Origin: Paludibaculum sp.
GTDB lineage: Bacteria; Acidobacteriota; Terriglobia; Bryobacterales; Bryobacteraceae
NCBI GenBank assembly: GCA_029973955.1
Contig: JARKQJ010000079.1
Coordinates: 55,869 to 119,868, forward strand
Direction: 5' to 3'
DNA length: 64,000 bases
Numbering within the stretch: position 1 is the stretch's first letter; each line of letters starts with the position of its first letter. The notes under the pieces were generated by a model. The model saw only the letters and a list, made by a program, of their open reading frames with translations, was not told the origin of the DNA and searched no databases. The position numbers and the translations under genes are program-made. Positions 8,305 to 18,544 of this stretch are shown here, piece after piece.

Positions 8305-8995
8305 CCGCCCCGGGCGTGGCGCGGCGCTTGCGGGCCAGCGTCAGCCGGATGGCATCCAGAATCTGGCGGTTGTTGCGGTCGAGGTCGAGCGACGTATTGC
8401 CCCCGTGGATGCGCTTTCGCATGATGGTCTGCGGCAGGCAGTAGGAAGAAACGCCCACATCCTTCGCGCGCGAGAAGAACTCCACGTCGTGCGTGAGCGA
8501 AAGCTCCTGGCGCAAACCGCCGAGCGCGTTCCACACTTCGCGGCGGACCATCAGGGTCTCCATGATGTGCGCGGGGTGCGTCCCCTGTAGCAGTTCGGGC
8601 CGGAAATGCGGCGGCGGCGCGGCGCCCTCGGGCAGGAAGAACTGGACGTGACCGGTGACGAAGCCCGTCTCCGGGTGGGCGTCGAGCCACTCGATCTGGT
8701 CGGCCAGCTTGTTGGGCAGCCAGATGTCGTCAAACGAAAGCCAGCAGAGGATCGGGGCAGTGGCGTGGTCGACGCCTTCCTGATAGGCGCTGGGCAGGCT
8801 GGGCCCAGTCTGGAGGAAGTAGCGCAGGCCGGGGTAAGCCTGGGCGATGGCGGCGGTGGCGTCTGTGGAATGACCGTCCACCAGCACGATCTCGAAGTCG
8901 CGGAACGTCTGCGCGGAGAGGCTCTCCAGCGCCTCGCCGAGATACGCTTCGCCATTGCGTACGGCCATCACGACGGAAACGCGCGGAGTAGGCAT
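8285..8995 (-). CDS. GT2 family glycosyltransferase (convergent)
   Basis: The 236-residue product begins with [18 protein letters not shown] and has [14 protein letters not shown], where the usual DDGS is replaced by DGHS, and LSFDDIWLP as a variant DxD region. These features place it in GT2, although the donor-binding loop is diverged. It converges on the operon and overlaps the preceding glycosyltransferase by 20 bases at the 3' ends, so it is a separate transcript. Its position suggests it works on the same surface or secreted glycan, but this is an inference from location only. Confidence 0.85.
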   Translation of the reverse strand: MPTPRVSVVMAVRNGEAYLGEALESLSAQTFRDFEIVLVDGHSTDATAAIAQAYPGLRYFLQTGPSLPSAYQEGVDHATAPILCWLSFDDIWLPNKLADQIEWLDAHPETGFVTGHVQFFLPEGAAPPPHFRPELLQGTHPAHIMETLMVRREVWNALGGLRQELSLTHDVEFFSRAKDVGVSSYCLPQTIMRKRIHGGNTSLDLDRNNRQILDAIRLTLARKRRATPGAVNAAGE

Positions 8996-9079
8996 CAGAA
9001 CTCGATTATCGCAGGCGGAGAGACAGGCCAGCGGCCAGCACGACGCGGCGTCACCACATACACTGGTTGCTTACCAACA

Positions 9080-10330
9080 ATGCTCCGATATTTGCGCTCT
9101 CTTTATGTCCAGGTGCTCATCGCCATCGCGCTGGGTGTGACGTTCGGCGTGGCGGCGCCGTCCTCGGCGGCGGCGTGCAAGCCCCTGGGCGACGGCTTCA
9201 TCAAGCTGATCAAAATGATGATTGCGCCCATCATCTTCACCACCGTGGTGGCCGGCATCAGCGGCAGCGGCGATATGAAAAAAGTGGGCAAGACGGGCGG
9301 GCTGGCGCTGCTGTATTTCGAGGTGGTATCCACCCTGGCGCTCATCGTCGGCCTGATCATCGTCAATGTGGTGCAGCCGGGCGCGGGCATGAACGTCGAC
9401 CCCGCCACGCTCGATTCCTCCTCGATCTCGGCCTATACCGGCGCGAAGAAGATGAAGGGCACCGTGGAGTTCGTCCTCGACATCATCCCCACCTCCTTCT
9501 TCGACGCGTTTGCCAGGGGCGAGATCCTGCAGGTGCTGCTGCTGGCCGTGCTGACAGGTGTCGCCCTGCAACAACTGGGCGCGCGGGCGAGGCTGGTGCA
9601 GGAGTTCATCGAGAAGTCGGCCGAGGTCCTCTTCGAGATCATCCGGTTCATCATGTATCTGGCGCCGGTGGGCGCCTTCGGGGCGATGGCCTTTACCATC
9701 GGCTCCTATGGCGTGGGCTCTTTGCTTTCTCTGGCCAAGCTGATGGGCACGTTCTATCTCACCTGCCTGGCCTTCATTTTCCTGGTGCTGGGCGCCATCT
9801 GCCGGCTGCACGGCTTCAGCCTCTTCCGGTTCCTGCGCTACATCCGCGAGGAACTGCTGATCGTGCTGGGCACGTCCTCGTCGGAGGCCGCGCTGCCGCG
9901 CATGATCTCCAAGGTGGAAAACCTGGGCGTCAGCCGCTCCACGGCCGGCCTGGTGATTCCCACCGGCTACTCGTTCAATCTGGATGGCACGTCCATCTAC
10001 CTGACCATGGCGGCGGTTTTCATCGCGCAGGCCACCAATGCTCACCTCTCCATCGCGAACCAGATCACGCTCCTGCTGGTGCTGCTGCTCACCTCGAAGG
10101 GCGCGGCCGGGGTGACGGGCAGCGGTTTCGTGGTGTTGGCCGCCACGCTCTCCGCCGTGGGCCACCTGCCGGTGGGCGGGCTGGCGCTGATCCTCGGCAT
10201 CGACCGTTTCATGTCGGAGGCGCGCGCCATCACGAACGTCATCGGCAACGGCGTAGCCGCGGTCGTGGTGGCGCGCTGGACCAAGGACGTGGATCTCCAG
10301 ACTCTCAACCTCCGCCTGCGCGAGAAATAA
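9080..10330 (+). CDS. dctA: C4-dicarboxylate:cation symporter DctA
   Basis: The 416-residue product closely follows the DctA pattern of the dicarboxylate/amino acid:cation symporter family. It shows [17 protein letters not shown] near the N-terminus, [36 protein letters not shown] in the first re-entrant hairpin, [16 protein letters not shown] in helix 7, SSKG-like [13 protein letters not shown] in the second hairpin, and [21 protein letters not shown]. It imports succinate, fumarate and malate across the inner membrane. The ATG at 9080 gives the expected length. An upstream in-frame extension to 8606 runs antisense through the glycosyltransferase gene and is rejected. No convincing Shine-Dalgarno was seen. 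No DctB/DctD pair adjoins it. Confidence 0.95.
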   Translation: MLRYLRSLYVQVLIAIALGVTFGVAAPSSAAACKPLGDGFIKLIKMMIAPIIFTTVVAGISGSGDMKKVGKTGGLALLYFEVVSTLALIVGLIIVNVVQPGAGMNVDPATLDSSSISAYTGAKKMKGTVEFVLDIIPTSFFDAFARGEILQVLLLAVLTGVALQQLGARARLVQEFIEKSAEVLFEIIRFIMYLAPVGAFGAMAFTIGSYGVGSLLSLAKLMGTFYLTCLAFIFLVLGAICRLHGFSLFRFLRYIREELLIVLGTSSSEAALPRMISKVENLGVSRSTAGLVIPTGYSFNLDGTSIYLTMAAVFIAQATNAHLSIANQITLLLVLLLTSKGAAGVTGSGFVVLAATLSAVGHLPVGGLALILGIDRFMSEARAITNVIGNGVAAVVVARWTKDVDLQTLNLRLREK

Positions 10331-10355
10331 CGAACCCGGGAACAAGATGCACCGG

Positions 10356-10376
10356 CCTGCCGTCTATTCCGGCAGG
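10356..10376 (+). promoter_or_regulatory. Hairpin overlapping a ribosome binding site
   Basis: CCTGCCG and CGGCAGG form a perfect 7-bp stem with a 7-base loop, 26 bases after the dctA stop. The right arm is part of GGCAGGAG, the likely Shine-Dalgarno for the ATG at 10386. It could attenuate dctA transcription or hide the ribosome binding site of the next gene. There is no T-run, so a rho-independent terminator is less likely. Confidence 0.4.
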
Positions 10377-10385
10377 AGCGTTGCC

Positions 10386-11285
10386 ATGAACCCTACCGGC
10401 CCACGGCTCTTCCGCCCGCCCATCCTTCATCGCGTTCTGCTGATGGCCGCGTCGATCCTGGTGCCGCGGCCGGACCGCTCCGCCTGGCGCGCCCGCCAGG
10501 ACCGGCGCCTCTATGAATGGTGGCTGCTGGTGGAACGCGGCGAATTCCCGCGCCCAGGCGCCGAACTGGCCCAACTGCTGCGGGATGCCTTCCTGCATGC
10601 CTGGCGGCAGCGCGTGCCAGTGGAGAGATTCCGGCACTGGTGGGGGTCGCCACTGGCCATCATTGAACTTGCCTGCGGAGCGGCGGCACTACTGGCCCTG
10701 TGCACCGGCGGCTTCGCCTACTCGCGTGGACTCCTGCGGCTGGCGGAACTGCTGCTCGTCCAGCCGGCCGACCTGCGCTCCGACGTGCTGGTGGCCCACG
10801 CATTCATGCTCGCTGTCGGACTGGCGGTGGCCGCCACCACCCTGCTGCTGCGCCATCCGCCGATGAGCTTCGGCCGGGTGGCCGCCTGGGCGCTGTATCT
10901 CTTTCAGTGCCTCGCCGCCACAGTTTTGATCTCGGTGGCGTGGATCGAGGGCGGCGCCGGGCTGCGCGCCCTCTTCCCGCACAGCGAAGGCGTGCGAGTG
11001 CTCGCCACTCTCTTCGCCAGCGCCCTCTATCCGGCGGCGCTGGGCAGCGCCCTCATCTGGATCACCAGAGACGAGGTCCGCCGCTGCCCCGTGTGCCAGC
11101 ACCGCCTGGAGATGCCCGTCTCCGTCGGCTCCTGGTCCAGCGTCTTCGAACCGCCCGCCACGGAACTGCTCTGCGCGGAAGGGCACGGCAGCCTGCTGCT
11201 GCCCGATGCGGAGGATACTGCCGGCCGCCGGTGGATTGCACTGGACGACTCCTGGCGCCAGTTGTTCCGCCACACGCCCGCGTGA
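10386..11285 (+). CDS. Membrane protein with C-terminal zinc-ribbon-like motif
   Basis: The 299-residue product is not assigned to a characterised family. Residues 1-80 are Arg-rich and soluble. The middle contains about four hydrophobic segments. The C-terminal 70 residues hold RRCPVCQHRLEMPV and a later LLCAEGHG, a possible metal-binding C-x2-C...C-x3-H set, followed by WIALDDSWRQLF. I recall this ending as a recurrent acidobacterial membrane protein of unknown role. The ATG at 10386 is chosen over 10347 because GGCAGGAG lies seven bases before it. It follows dctA in the same direction, separated by a hairpin. Confidence 0.65.
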   Translation: MNPTGPRLFRPPILHRVLLMAASILVPRPDRSAWRARQDRRLYEWWLLVERGEFPRPGAELAQLLRDAFLHAWRQRVPVERFRHWWGSPLAIIELACGAAALLALCTGGFAYSRGLLRLAELLLVQPADLRSDVLVAHAFMLAVGLAVAATTLLLRHPPMSFGRVAAWALYLFQCLAATVLISVAWIEGGAGLRALFPHSEGVRVLATLFASALYPAALGSALIWITRDEVRRCPVCQHRLEMPVSVGSWSSVFEPPATELLCAEGHGSLLLPDAEDTAGRRWIALDDSWRQLFRHTPA

Positions 11286-11428
11286 AGACGATTCCGCCTG
11301 CCCGCTGACGGCATCGCCGGGGACGCCGAACGCCTGCTGCCAGTCGCTTTCCGGCCCTTCCCTTCGAATTCTCAATCCTGCTATTGCTAGTCAGAGAACT
11401 TTGAAGCTTAGGGTTGGGTTCAATTAAC

Positions 11429-12664
11429 ATGACTACGATTTCACGATTTCACCTCGTCTTCGTGCTGCTCGGATCGCTGGCCGCTTCGCAGGGCCTCTGG
11501 GCCCACAGCACGGGAGCGCCGGCCGGCGCAGCCGGCGTGCCGGGAGAAGGTGACTGCACGGATTGCCACACCGGCACGGTTAACTCCGGCGGGGGCAAGG
11601 TGCAGGTGGCGCTGGTGAACGCCATCAATTGGACTCCCGGCACTCCAGTGACTGTGCGCATCACGCTCAGCGATCCCACGGCGCAGCGCTGGGGCTTCGA
11701 AATTACCGCTCGCAGCGCCTCCAACCCAGCCGTGCAACTCGGCACCCTGGCCGTCATCGACTCCACCACTACGCAGCTCATCACCAGCGGCAGCCTGCAA
11801 TTCATCACGCACCGCACGGCCGGCACCAGGCCCGGCACATCCGGGTCTTCCACCTGGGATGTGCGTTGGAACCCTCCCGCCAGCGCCGGCGCCGGAGATG
11901 TCACGTTCTTCGTCGCCGGCAACGCCGCCAACAATAGCGGAACTGAGTTCGGTGACCACATCTACACTACTTCCCTCACTGCCGCCGCCGGCGCGCCCAC
12001 CTCGGGCACCAACAAGGCGCTGCCGCAGCTGGCCTTCGGCTCCCAGGCAGGGGCGGGCGCCTGGTACACGGCCGTCTATCTGCACAACACCACCGGCTCG
12101 CCCGTGCAGGTGCCGGTGAGTTTCTTCGGAGCGGACGGCACGGCTCTGAACGTCTCCGGCATCGGCACCAGCACCACCGTCAGCCTGTCCGCCAAGGGCG
12201 CCGGCATCGTGGAGATTCCGAATGTCGGCCCGCTGACACAGGGCTGGATCCAGGCCTCGCTGCCCGACGGCGTGATCGGCTACGGCATCTTCCGGCAGAG
12301 CGTTTCCGGCAACAATGACCAGGAGGGCACTGTGCCCTTCTCCAGCACCACCTCCACCGGAGCCACACTGATCTTCGACGAGACCGCATTCGATACGGCA
12401 GTCTCCGTGCTGAACCCTTCTTCCGTCGATGTCACGGTGACCATCACCGCCCGGGATACCGCGGGTACCGTGCTGGGCGTTTCCACCCTGCCCCTGGGCG
12501 CCAAGAAGCGCGAGGCCTTCGTGCTGAAGAGCCGCCCTGAGCTGACCACGATGCAAGGCAAGCGCGGCTCTGTGGATTTCAGCGTCTCCACAGGCGCGGT
12601 GGCCGTGCTCGGCCTGCGCTTCAAAGGCCTGTCGTTCACCTCCATTCTGCCCGCGGAAAAGTAG
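11429..12664 (+). CDS. Exported choice-of-anchor V domain protein with CxxCH motif
   Basis: The 411-residue product has a cleavable signal peptide (residues 1-25, ending LWA). The mature N-terminus reads HSTGAPAGAAGVPGEG and then CTDCHTG at residues 43-49, a c-type haem attachment motif. This arrangement matches the choice-of-anchor V/Reelin-like domain found in exported bacterial proteins. The second half (about residues 185-411) begins LPQLAFGSQAG and looks like a beta-sandwich repeated in many acidobacterial surface proteins. The ATG at 11429 gives the proper signal peptide; the upstream TTG at 11414 does not improve it. Whether haem is really bound is unknown. It stands alone between two larger gaps. 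Confidence 0.75.
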   Translation: MTTISRFHLVFVLLGSLAASQGLWAHSTGAPAGAAGVPGEGDCTDCHTGTVNSGGGKVQVALVNAINWTPGTPVTVRITLSDPTAQRWGFEITARSASNPAVQLGTLAVIDSTTTQLITSGSLQFITHRTAGTRPGTSGSSTWDVRWNPPASAGAGDVTFFVAGNAANNSGTEFGDHIYTTSLTAAAGAPTSGTNKALPQLAFGSQAGAGAWYTAVYLHNTTGSPVQVPVSFFGADGTALNVSGIGTSTTVSLSAKGAGIVEIPNVGPLTQGWIQASLPDGVIGYGIFRQSVSGNNDQEGTVPFSSTTSTGATLIFDETAFDTAVSVLNPSSVDVTVTITARDTAGTVLGVSTLPLGAKKREAFVLKSRPELTTMQGKRGSVDFSVSTGAVAVLGLRFKGLSFTSILPAEK

Positions 12665-12672
12665 CACGGAAC

Positions 12673-12699
12673 GGCGCGCCCGGGAGCAGGGGACGCGCC
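12673..12699 (+). terminator. Possible hairpin after the CxxCH protein gene
   Basis: GGCGCG at 12673-12678 pairs with CGCGCC at 12694-12699, nine bases after the stop codon. Only a weak TTGCCTT follows. It may end transcription before the TonB-dependent receptor gene, but the lack of a clear T-run keeps confidence low. Confidence 0.35.
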
Positions 12700-12759
12700 T
12701 TGCCTTCGCCCGGCGTGATGTAATGAATGCTCTCCGATTTCGGAGATCTTCCTCCTCAT

Positions 12760-15700
12760 ATGCCGGCTCTCCACCTGCCCGTCCTTGTCCTGTTCGGCGC
12801 CCTGCTTAGCGTCAGCCTCGGGGCGCAGACCGATTCCAGGCCCGCACAGCCGCGCGCCTCCGGCGGCGAGGATCTCTCAGAGAAGCAAGTCTCTGCCCTG
12901 CCCCTCAATAAGCGCGACTTCTCGCAACTCCTGCTGCTGGCCACGGGAACCCAGACCGATTCGAACGGCGCCGCCAACTTCACGCAGCAATTCACCGTCA
13001 ACGGGCAGCGGGGCAGCGCGACCGTCTTCCACATGGACGGCGTCGACACCACCGACCCTGAGATGGGCGGCGCCACCTTCTCCAATTTCAATGTGGATGC
13101 GATCCAGGAGATCAAATCCAGCTCCGGCGTGCTGCCGCCCGAGATCGGCCACGGCGCGGCCGGCTATACCGAGATCGTCACTAAGTCCGGAGTCAACGAT
13201 CTGCACGGCTCGCTCTTCGAGTTCCTCCGCAACGCCGCGCTGGACGCCCGCAACTTCTTCGACCGCCGCTCCGTCGCGCAGCCCGGCAGAATCCCGCCCT
13301 TTGTCCGTAACGAGTTCGGCTTCACGCTCGGCGGCCCCCTCCTCATCCCCGGCGCCTACGAAGGCCGCAACCGCACCTACTACTTCGGCCAGTACCAGGG
13401 CTTCCGCCAGGTGCTGGGCACCACCCAGATCCTCTCCGTGCCCACCCCCAACGAGCGCCGCGGCATCAATACCACCGCCTTTCCCGGCGACACCCTCTAC
13501 GTCCCGATCCACCCGGAGATCGCCGGCGTGCTGGCCCGTTACCCTTTGCCCAATGATCCCCAGGGCCCCTTCGGCGAACGCACCTACGCCACCTCTTCCA
13601 AAGTGGAAACCGTCACCGATCAGTTCTCCATTCGCATCGACCACCAGCTCTCTCCCCAGTCAAAGCTCTTCGGCCGCTTCAATTTCAACAACGTCACCGG
13701 CCCGCTCACCAATCCCAACCAGACCGCCATCGACCCCACCTTCGCCATCCGCTTCCGCGACCATCAGCGCAACGCCGGCCTGGCCTGGATCCGCACCCCT
13801 TCGCCCACCTTCGTCAGCGAATCCTATCTCGGCTACATCCGCGCCACCCCGCTCTTCCCCACCGAAAACCAAACGCAGCCCGCGCTCCTCTTCGGCGACG
13901 GACTCTATGAAGCCTTCAACTCGCCCTCCGGCTCCATCATGGGCGCCTATGGCAACCTCTATCAGTTCCGCCAGAACTTCACCTGGACCCGCTCGCGCCA
14001 CACCTGGAAGGCCGGCGGCGAAGTGCGCTTCAACCGCGACACCACCGTCTACGGCACCGCTCCCAACGGCACCTATTCCTTCGGCGGGGGCGCCGCCTAC
14101 TCGCCCGTGGCGATCCGTTCCGCCAGCGGCATGCACAACGTCGCGCCTGGAGATCCGCTGCCCGACACGCTCACCGGCTTCCTCACCGCCACGCCCTTCT
14201 CCTACACCGTCACCGCCGCCCCTGCCATCTTTCCGCAGGGCGAAAACATGGGCGCGGCCGCCATCCGCCGCCAGGCCTACAACCTCTTCTTTCAGGACCG
14301 CTGGACCATCACTCCACAACTGGCGCTCTCCTACGGCCTGCGCTATGAAGTGAACTCCACCGTCCGCGAAGCCAAGAAGCAGGAAGCGGGCCTCGTCTTC
14401 GAAACCGCCTCCGGCGAACGCGTCAACGCCATGGCCGAAGGGGTCCACCCGCACTACCTGATCCGCCCGCAGCCCTACTATCCCGTGGACTGGGGCGGCT
14501 GGGGCCCGCGCCTCTCCCTCGATTGGAACCTCGGCGGCGGCGCCGTGCTGCGCGCCGGCGCGTCCATCACCTCCCTGCTGATGAACCTCTGGCAGCAAAA
14601 CATGGTCACCGCCAACCTGCCCATCGTCGTCACACCCACAGCCACCGCCGAACCCGGCCGCCCGCTGCCTTTCCGCAACACCGCCGTCGCCGTGCCCCTG
14701 CCGGAAGCCTACTCGCTCAGCGGCCAGCGCATCTTCGACGCCCAGGGCTTCCTCAACGTCACGCCCAATACCGAGATGGACGTGCTGCGCTATGAACGAG
14801 ACCTCGCCGCCCTCAGCCCGGACGGCCAGGTGCGCGCGCTCGGCGTGCAGTCGATGAATCCCGATCTCAAGAACGGCTACATCGGCACCTGGACCCTCGG
14901 CCTCGAACGCCGCTTCCGCGACGTCAACGCCAGTGCCGCCTATGTCGCCGCCTCCGGCGTCGGCCTCGGTTTCATCGAAACGCCCAACGGCTACCCCGGC
15001 GCCGAGAAGGGCTTCGCGCCATTCACCAATTTCGATCAGCAAGGCCGCGTCCAGGGCGGCTACGGCGCCATCTGGGCCATGAGCAGCCACGCTCATTCCA
15101 GTTATCACTCGCTGCAGACCTCCGTCGGCAAGACCAGCCTCCGCGCCGGTCTCGGATTCAACGTCAGCTACACCTTCAGCAAGTCCATCGACGATACCAG
15201 CGCCGTGCTCGGCGGCTTCATCGGAATCGCCTCCGGCACCCAGCTTCAGACCTCTCCGCAGAATCCGCGCAATCGCCGCGGCGAGAAGGGCCCCTCCACC
15301 TTCGACATCACCCACGCCTTCACCTTCAGCGCCATTGAAGAGCTACCCATTGAGCGCCTGGCGCCTTCGCTCAGCACCCGCGCCACCAAGGGCTGGCAGT
15401 TCCTCGCCGTCGGCACGCTGCTCAGCGGCGCGCCATTTACGATCTACTCCGGCATTCAGCAGACCGGCTACGGCTCGAACAACGCGGACCGCCCCGACGC
15501 CGCCTCCCGGCCCGATCTTTCCACCTCGCGCACCGTGCGGGAGGACTACTTCGGACGAGGCGCCAACAACCGGTCGTTCTTCTCCCTCCCCATCCATGTG
15601 GCCGGTGGCACCGGTCCCAATCAGGGCCGCTTCGGCGCCCTGGGCCGCAACACCCACCGCGGCCCCGCCTTCCACAACTTCGACTTCTCGCTGATCAAGA

Positions 15701-15891
15701 ACACCCCCATCGGCCCGCCGTCCAACCCCGAACGCATCGTGCTGCAGGCCCGCTTCGAAGTCTTCAACGCCTTCAACATCGCCAATTTCGGCCTGCCCGC
15801 CAACATCGTCCAGGGCCCCGGCTTCGGCGTCATCAACCGTACCGCCGGCCCCTCGCGCCAGATTCAGGTCTCATTGAAGCTCCTGCTCTGA
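12760..15891 (+). CDS. Oar-like TonB-dependent outer-membrane receptor
   Basis: The 1043-residue product is a large outer-membrane barrel of the acidobacterial Oar/TonB-dependent type. A signal peptide ([16 protein letters not shown]) is followed by a plug domain with [36 protein letters not shown] and [25 protein letters not shown]. The barrel part contains [21 protein letters not shown] and ends in an amphipathic strand with [10 protein letters not shown], a typical C-terminal insertion signal. Most members start with a carboxypeptidase-regulatory-like domain; here it is missing or reduced to a short linker. The ATG at 12760 is preferred over 12727 because it gives a clean signal peptide. 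It probably imports large organic substrates; the ligand is unknown. Confidence 0.88.
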   Translation: MPALHLPVLVLFGALLSVSLGAQTDSRPAQPRASGGEDLSEKQVSALPLNKRDFSQLLLLATGTQTDSNGAANFTQQFTVNGQRGSATVFHMDGVDTTDPEMGGATFSNFNVDAIQEIKSSSGVLPPEIGHGAAGYTEIVTKSGVNDLHGSLFEFLRNAALDARNFFDRRSVAQPGRIPPFVRNEFGFTLGGPLLIPGAYEGRNRTYYFGQYQGFRQVLGTTQILSVPTPNERRGINTTAFPGDTLYVPIHPEIAGVLARYPLPNDPQGPFGERTYATSSKVETVTDQFSIRIDHQLSPQSKLFGRFNFNNVTGPLTNPNQTAIDPTFAIRFRDHQRNAGLAWIRTPSPTFVSESYLGYIRATPLFPTENQTQPALLFGDGLYEAFNSPSGSIMGAYGNLYQFRQNFTWTRSRHTWKAGGEVRFNRDTTVYGTAPNGTYSFGGGAAYSPVAIRSASGMHNVAPGDPLPDTLTGFLTATPFSYTVTAAPAIFPQGENMGAAAIRRQAYNLFFQDRWTITPQLALSYGLRYEVNSTVREAKKQEAGLVFETASGERVNAMAEGVHPHYLIRPQPYYPVDWGGWGPRLSLDWNLGGGAVLRAGASITSLLMNLWQQNMVTANLPIVVTPTATAEPGRPLPFRNTAVAVPLPEAYSLSGQRIFDAQGFLNVTPNTEMDVLRYERDLAALSPDGQVRALGVQSMNPDLKNGYIGTWTLGLERRFRDVNASAAYVAASGVGLGFIETPNGYPGAEKGFAPFTNFDQQGRVQGGYGAIWAMSSHAHSSYHSLQTSVGKTSLRAGLGFNVSYTFSKSIDDTSAVLGGFIGIASGTQLQTSPQNPRNRRGEKGPSTFDITHAFTFSAIEELPIERLAPSLSTRATKGWQFLAVGTLLSGAPFTIYSGIQQTGYGSNNADRPDAASRPDLSTSRTVREDYFGRGANNRSFFSLPIHVAGGTGPNQGRFGALGRNTHRGPAFHNFDFSLIKNTPIGPPSNPERIVLQARFEVFNAFNIANFGLPANIVQGPGFGVINRTAGPSRQIQVSLKLLL

Positions 15892-15964
15892 ACTCCGCGG
15901 GGTTGATCCCGGCAGGCCGCCGAATGTATGCTCAACGGCGGAACACATCCGCAAGGAACACCCC

Positions 15965-17296
15965 ATGACCCCACTCCCTCGCCGCGATTTCATGAAGAGC
16001 GCCGCCACCCTCGGCCTCGCCACCACCATCATTCCCAGCAGCGCTTTCGGCGCCAACGACAAAATCAATGTCGGTGTCGTCGGCGTCGGCGGCCGCGGCT
16101 CCTACGTCGGCCGCCATTTCGGCGACATCGGCAAGGAAAAGAACTCCCAGGTGGTCGCCGTCTGCGACGTCTACCAGAAGCGCATCAACCTCAACAAAGA
16201 CGCCTACGCCACCCGCTTCAACACCAAGGTGGACGGCTACCTCGACTACCGCGAACTCATCGCCCGCAAGGACATCGACGCCGTCATCGTCGCCACGCCC
16301 GATCACTGGCACGCCCGCATCGCCATCGCCGCCATGAAAGCCGGCAAGGACGTCTACTGCGAAAAGCCCATGTGCCACACGATCGAAGAGATCAAGGCCA
16401 TGATCGACACCGTTAAGGAGACCAAGCGCGTCCTCCAGGTCGGCTCTCAAACGACCTCCGCCGACCAATGGTGGCAGGCCAAGAAGCTCATCGCCGACGG
16501 CGCCATCGGCAAGATGCTCATGAGCCAGGGCTCCTACCACCGCAACTCCATCGGCGGCGAATGGAACTACACCATCGATCCCAACGCCGGCCCCGATAAG
16601 ACCGGCGAAGACTACATCGATTGGAAAATGTGGCTCGGCGGCACCTCCGATATCCCCTACAACTCCGACCGCTTCTTCCGCTTCCGCAAATACTGGGACT
16701 ACTCCGGCGGCACCGCCACCGATCTCTTCTTCCACGTCGCCGCCCCGCTCAACATCTGCTGGTCACAGCCCCAATACCCCACACGCGTTCTCTCCGGCGG
16801 CGGCAACTACGTCTTCAAGGATGAGCGCGAAGTGCCCGACACCTTCCACCTCATGGGCGAATACGCCGCGGACCACTCCATCGTCCTCACCTCCTCCATG
16901 GCCAACTCCCAGCACATCCCCGGCCTCATCCGCGGCCACGAAGGCACCATCATCATGGTGGACCACGGCATGTTTGAAGGCCGCACGGACCACATTACCC
17001 TCAAGGCCGAGCGCAACGTCGTCGGCAAAAACGAGGAATACCGCCAGAAGTTCGGCTTTGGCGAAGACTGGGCCGACCGCAGCATCGCCGTCGATCCCAA
17101 GAACGCCATGACCGCCCACATCGAGAACTTCCTTGAGTGCATGCGCACCCGCCAGAAGCCCGTGCTCGACGTGGAAACCGCCGCCTGCGCCCAGGTGCTC
17201 ATCACCATGGCCGTGCAGAGCTACCGCCAGGGTAAGGTCCTCTATTTCGACGAGAAGAACTTCAGAGTACTCGACAGCCGCCCCGCTAAGGCTTGA
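15965..17296 (+). CDS. Tat-exported Gfo/Idh/MocA family oxidoreductase
   Basis: The 443-residue product begins with a twin-arginine signal ([14 protein letters not shown], residues 6-19, cut near SSAFGA). A Rossmann domain follows with [15 protein letters not shown], then VCDVYQ and [11 protein letters not shown], in which the conserved EKP lysine of the family is present. The C-terminal domain contains [12 protein letters not shown] and the substrate-side [23 protein letters not shown]. Such enzymes use NAD(P) to oxidise or isomerise sugars and inositols; exported members are common in acidobacteria and planctomycetes. AAGGAAC precedes the ATG. It sits after a TonB receptor, which suits a role in using imported carbohydrate, but this is inferred. 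Confidence 0.9.
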   Translation: MTPLPRRDFMKSAATLGLATTIIPSSAFGANDKINVGVVGVGGRGSYVGRHFGDIGKEKNSQVVAVCDVYQKRINLNKDAYATRFNTKVDGYLDYRELIARKDIDAVIVATPDHWHARIAIAAMKAGKDVYCEKPMCHTIEEIKAMIDTVKETKRVLQVGSQTTSADQWWQAKKLIADGAIGKMLMSQGSYHRNSIGGEWNYTIDPNAGPDKTGEDYIDWKMWLGGTSDIPYNSDRFFRFRKYWDYSGGTATDLFFHVAAPLNICWSQPQYPTRVLSGGGNYVFKDEREVPDTFHLMGEYAADHSIVLTSSMANSQHIPGLIRGHEGTIIMVDHGMFEGRTDHITLKAERNVVGKNEEYRQKFGFGEDWADRSIAVDPKNAMTAHIENFLECMRTRQKPVLDVETAACAQVLITMAVQSYRQGKVLYFDEKNFRVLDSRPAKA

Positions 17297-17306
17297 ACAC
17301 TCCACC

Positions 17307-17335
17307 GGCGGGGCCGGCTTCCGGCCTGCCCCGCC
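17307..17335 (+). terminator. GC-rich hairpin after the oxidoreductase gene
   Basis: GGCGGGG at 17307-17313 pairs with CCCCGCC at 17329-17335, with inner CCGG pairing. It lies 11 bases beyond the oxidoreductase stop and before the RCC1 gene. No T-run follows, so it may be a pause or protective hairpin instead of a rho-independent terminator. Confidence 0.4.
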
Positions 17336-17369
17336 CTGCCCGGTCTCGCCAGTTCGCCATAATGGACCA

Positions 17370-18533
17370 ATGCTGGGCCGCGCTCTGATCCATCTCTCTC
17401 TTCTTTCCACACTGACGCTCTCCGCGCAGGTTCCCGTCAAAATCACCGGCGAGTATCACAAACTCGCACTCTTCCCCGATGGCACGGCCGGCGGCTGGGG
17501 CGACATGCGCGACGGCCAGCTCGGCCCCCGGTCGGCCATCCCGAACGACAGCGGCTACGCCCGGGCGTTTACCCCCATCGCGCTCCCTGCCAAGGTCCGC
17601 GATATCGCCGCCGGCGGACGCACTTCGTATTTCCTCCTGGAAGACGGCACGGTGATGGCATTGGGTTTCGGCACGTTCGGCCAGCTCGGCTGCGGGGAGG
17701 CCTGCCTGAAAGGCTCGGAAACGCCCGTTAAGGTCAATGGCCTGCGCAATGTCGCCGCCGTCGAAGCCTGCGGTTCGCTGGCCTACGCTGTGCATCAGGA
17801 CGGCACCGTCTCCGCCTGGGGCGTCGGCGCCGGCGGCATCTACGGCGGGCGCACCCAGGGCGAAGGCATGTCCTTCTCCGCCGAGCCCCTCCAGGTTCTT
17901 GGCATCTCCGGGATCCAGCAGCTCAGTTGCGGCGGACCTCTCGTGCTGGCCCTCACACACGATGGCCACGTCTACTCCTGGGGCGTCCTGCACCTCAACA
18001 AGGTGCTCGCCGACGAACCGCGCCGCCTTCCGGCCCTCGTGCCCGGCCTCGACAGCGTGGCCCAGGTCGTGGCCACCGGCGTCGCCGCCGTGCTGAAGAA
18101 GGACGGCACGGTGTGGGTGTGGGGCAACAACCAGCAAGCCCAGTTCGGCAACGGCAAACGCGACGACGCGAACTTCAGCGAAACTCCCGTGCGGGTTCCC
18201 AATGTCGCCGGTGCCGTGACACTCGCCGGGGGCCACGTCGGCCGCCATTTCATCGCGCTCCTCAAGGACGGCACCCTCCGCGTCTGGGGCAACACCGATT
18301 GGGGCCAGGCCGGCGTCGGCATCACCGGCAGGGAACAGGCCACCGTCGTCTCACCCCGCATCAGCGGCGTCAAGACCGTCTTCGCCGCCGGCAACAACTC
18401 CTACGCCGTCAAGACCGACGGCAGCATGTGGATCTGGGGCTATGGCTCGACCCACCCCGGCGAATGGCCCATGAAGCCTCACGCCAAGGTGCCGCTCCGC
18501 TTCTCCATCCCACAGGGCCTCCTGCAGCCTTAA
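17370..18533 (+). CDS. Secreted RCC1-repeat protein
   Basis: The 387-residue product has a signal peptide ending in LTLSAQ and then about seven RCC1-type blades. Each blade carries a DGT-x-WGxGxxGQLG-like core: DGTAGGWG, DGTVMALG, DGTVSAWG, DGHVYSWG, DGTVWVWG, DGTLRVWG and DGSMWIWG. The number of blades equals a closed seven-bladed propeller. Bacterial secreted RCC1 proteins are mostly uncharacterised; a binding role is likely. The start at 17370 is used because an earlier in-frame ATG at 17133 lies inside the oxidoreductase gene. It ends 11 bases before the convergent NnrS-like gene ends. Confidence 0.82.
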   Translation: MLGRALIHLSLLSTLTLSAQVPVKITGEYHKLALFPDGTAGGWGDMRDGQLGPRSAIPNDSGYARAFTPIALPAKVRDIAAGGRTSYFLLEDGTVMALGFGTFGQLGCGEACLKGSETPVKVNGLRNVAAVEACGSLAYAVHQDGTVSAWGVGAGGIYGGRTQGEGMSFSAEPLQVLGISGIQQLSCGGPLVLALTHDGHVYSWGVLHLNKVLADEPRRLPALVPGLDSVAQVVATGVAAVLKKDGTVWVWGNNQQAQFGNGKRDDANFSETPVRVPNVAGAVTLAGGHVGRHFIALLKDGTLRVWGNTDWGQAGVGITGREQATVVSPRISGVKTVFAAGNNSYAVKTDGSMWIWGYGSTHPGEWPMKPHAKVPLRFSIPQGLLQP

Positions 18534-18544
18534 ACCACTTCCGA

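Noticed and set aside
8606..9079. In-frame upstream extension of dctA by 158 codons
   Set aside because: It runs antisense through the convergent GT2 gene, has no DctA-like sequence, and the ATG at 9080 gives the normal family length.
13660..15315. 551-codon minus-strand frame inside the TonB receptor gene
   Set aside because: It is Gly/Ala/Glu-rich shadow sequence; receptor plug and barrel motifs are on the plus strand.
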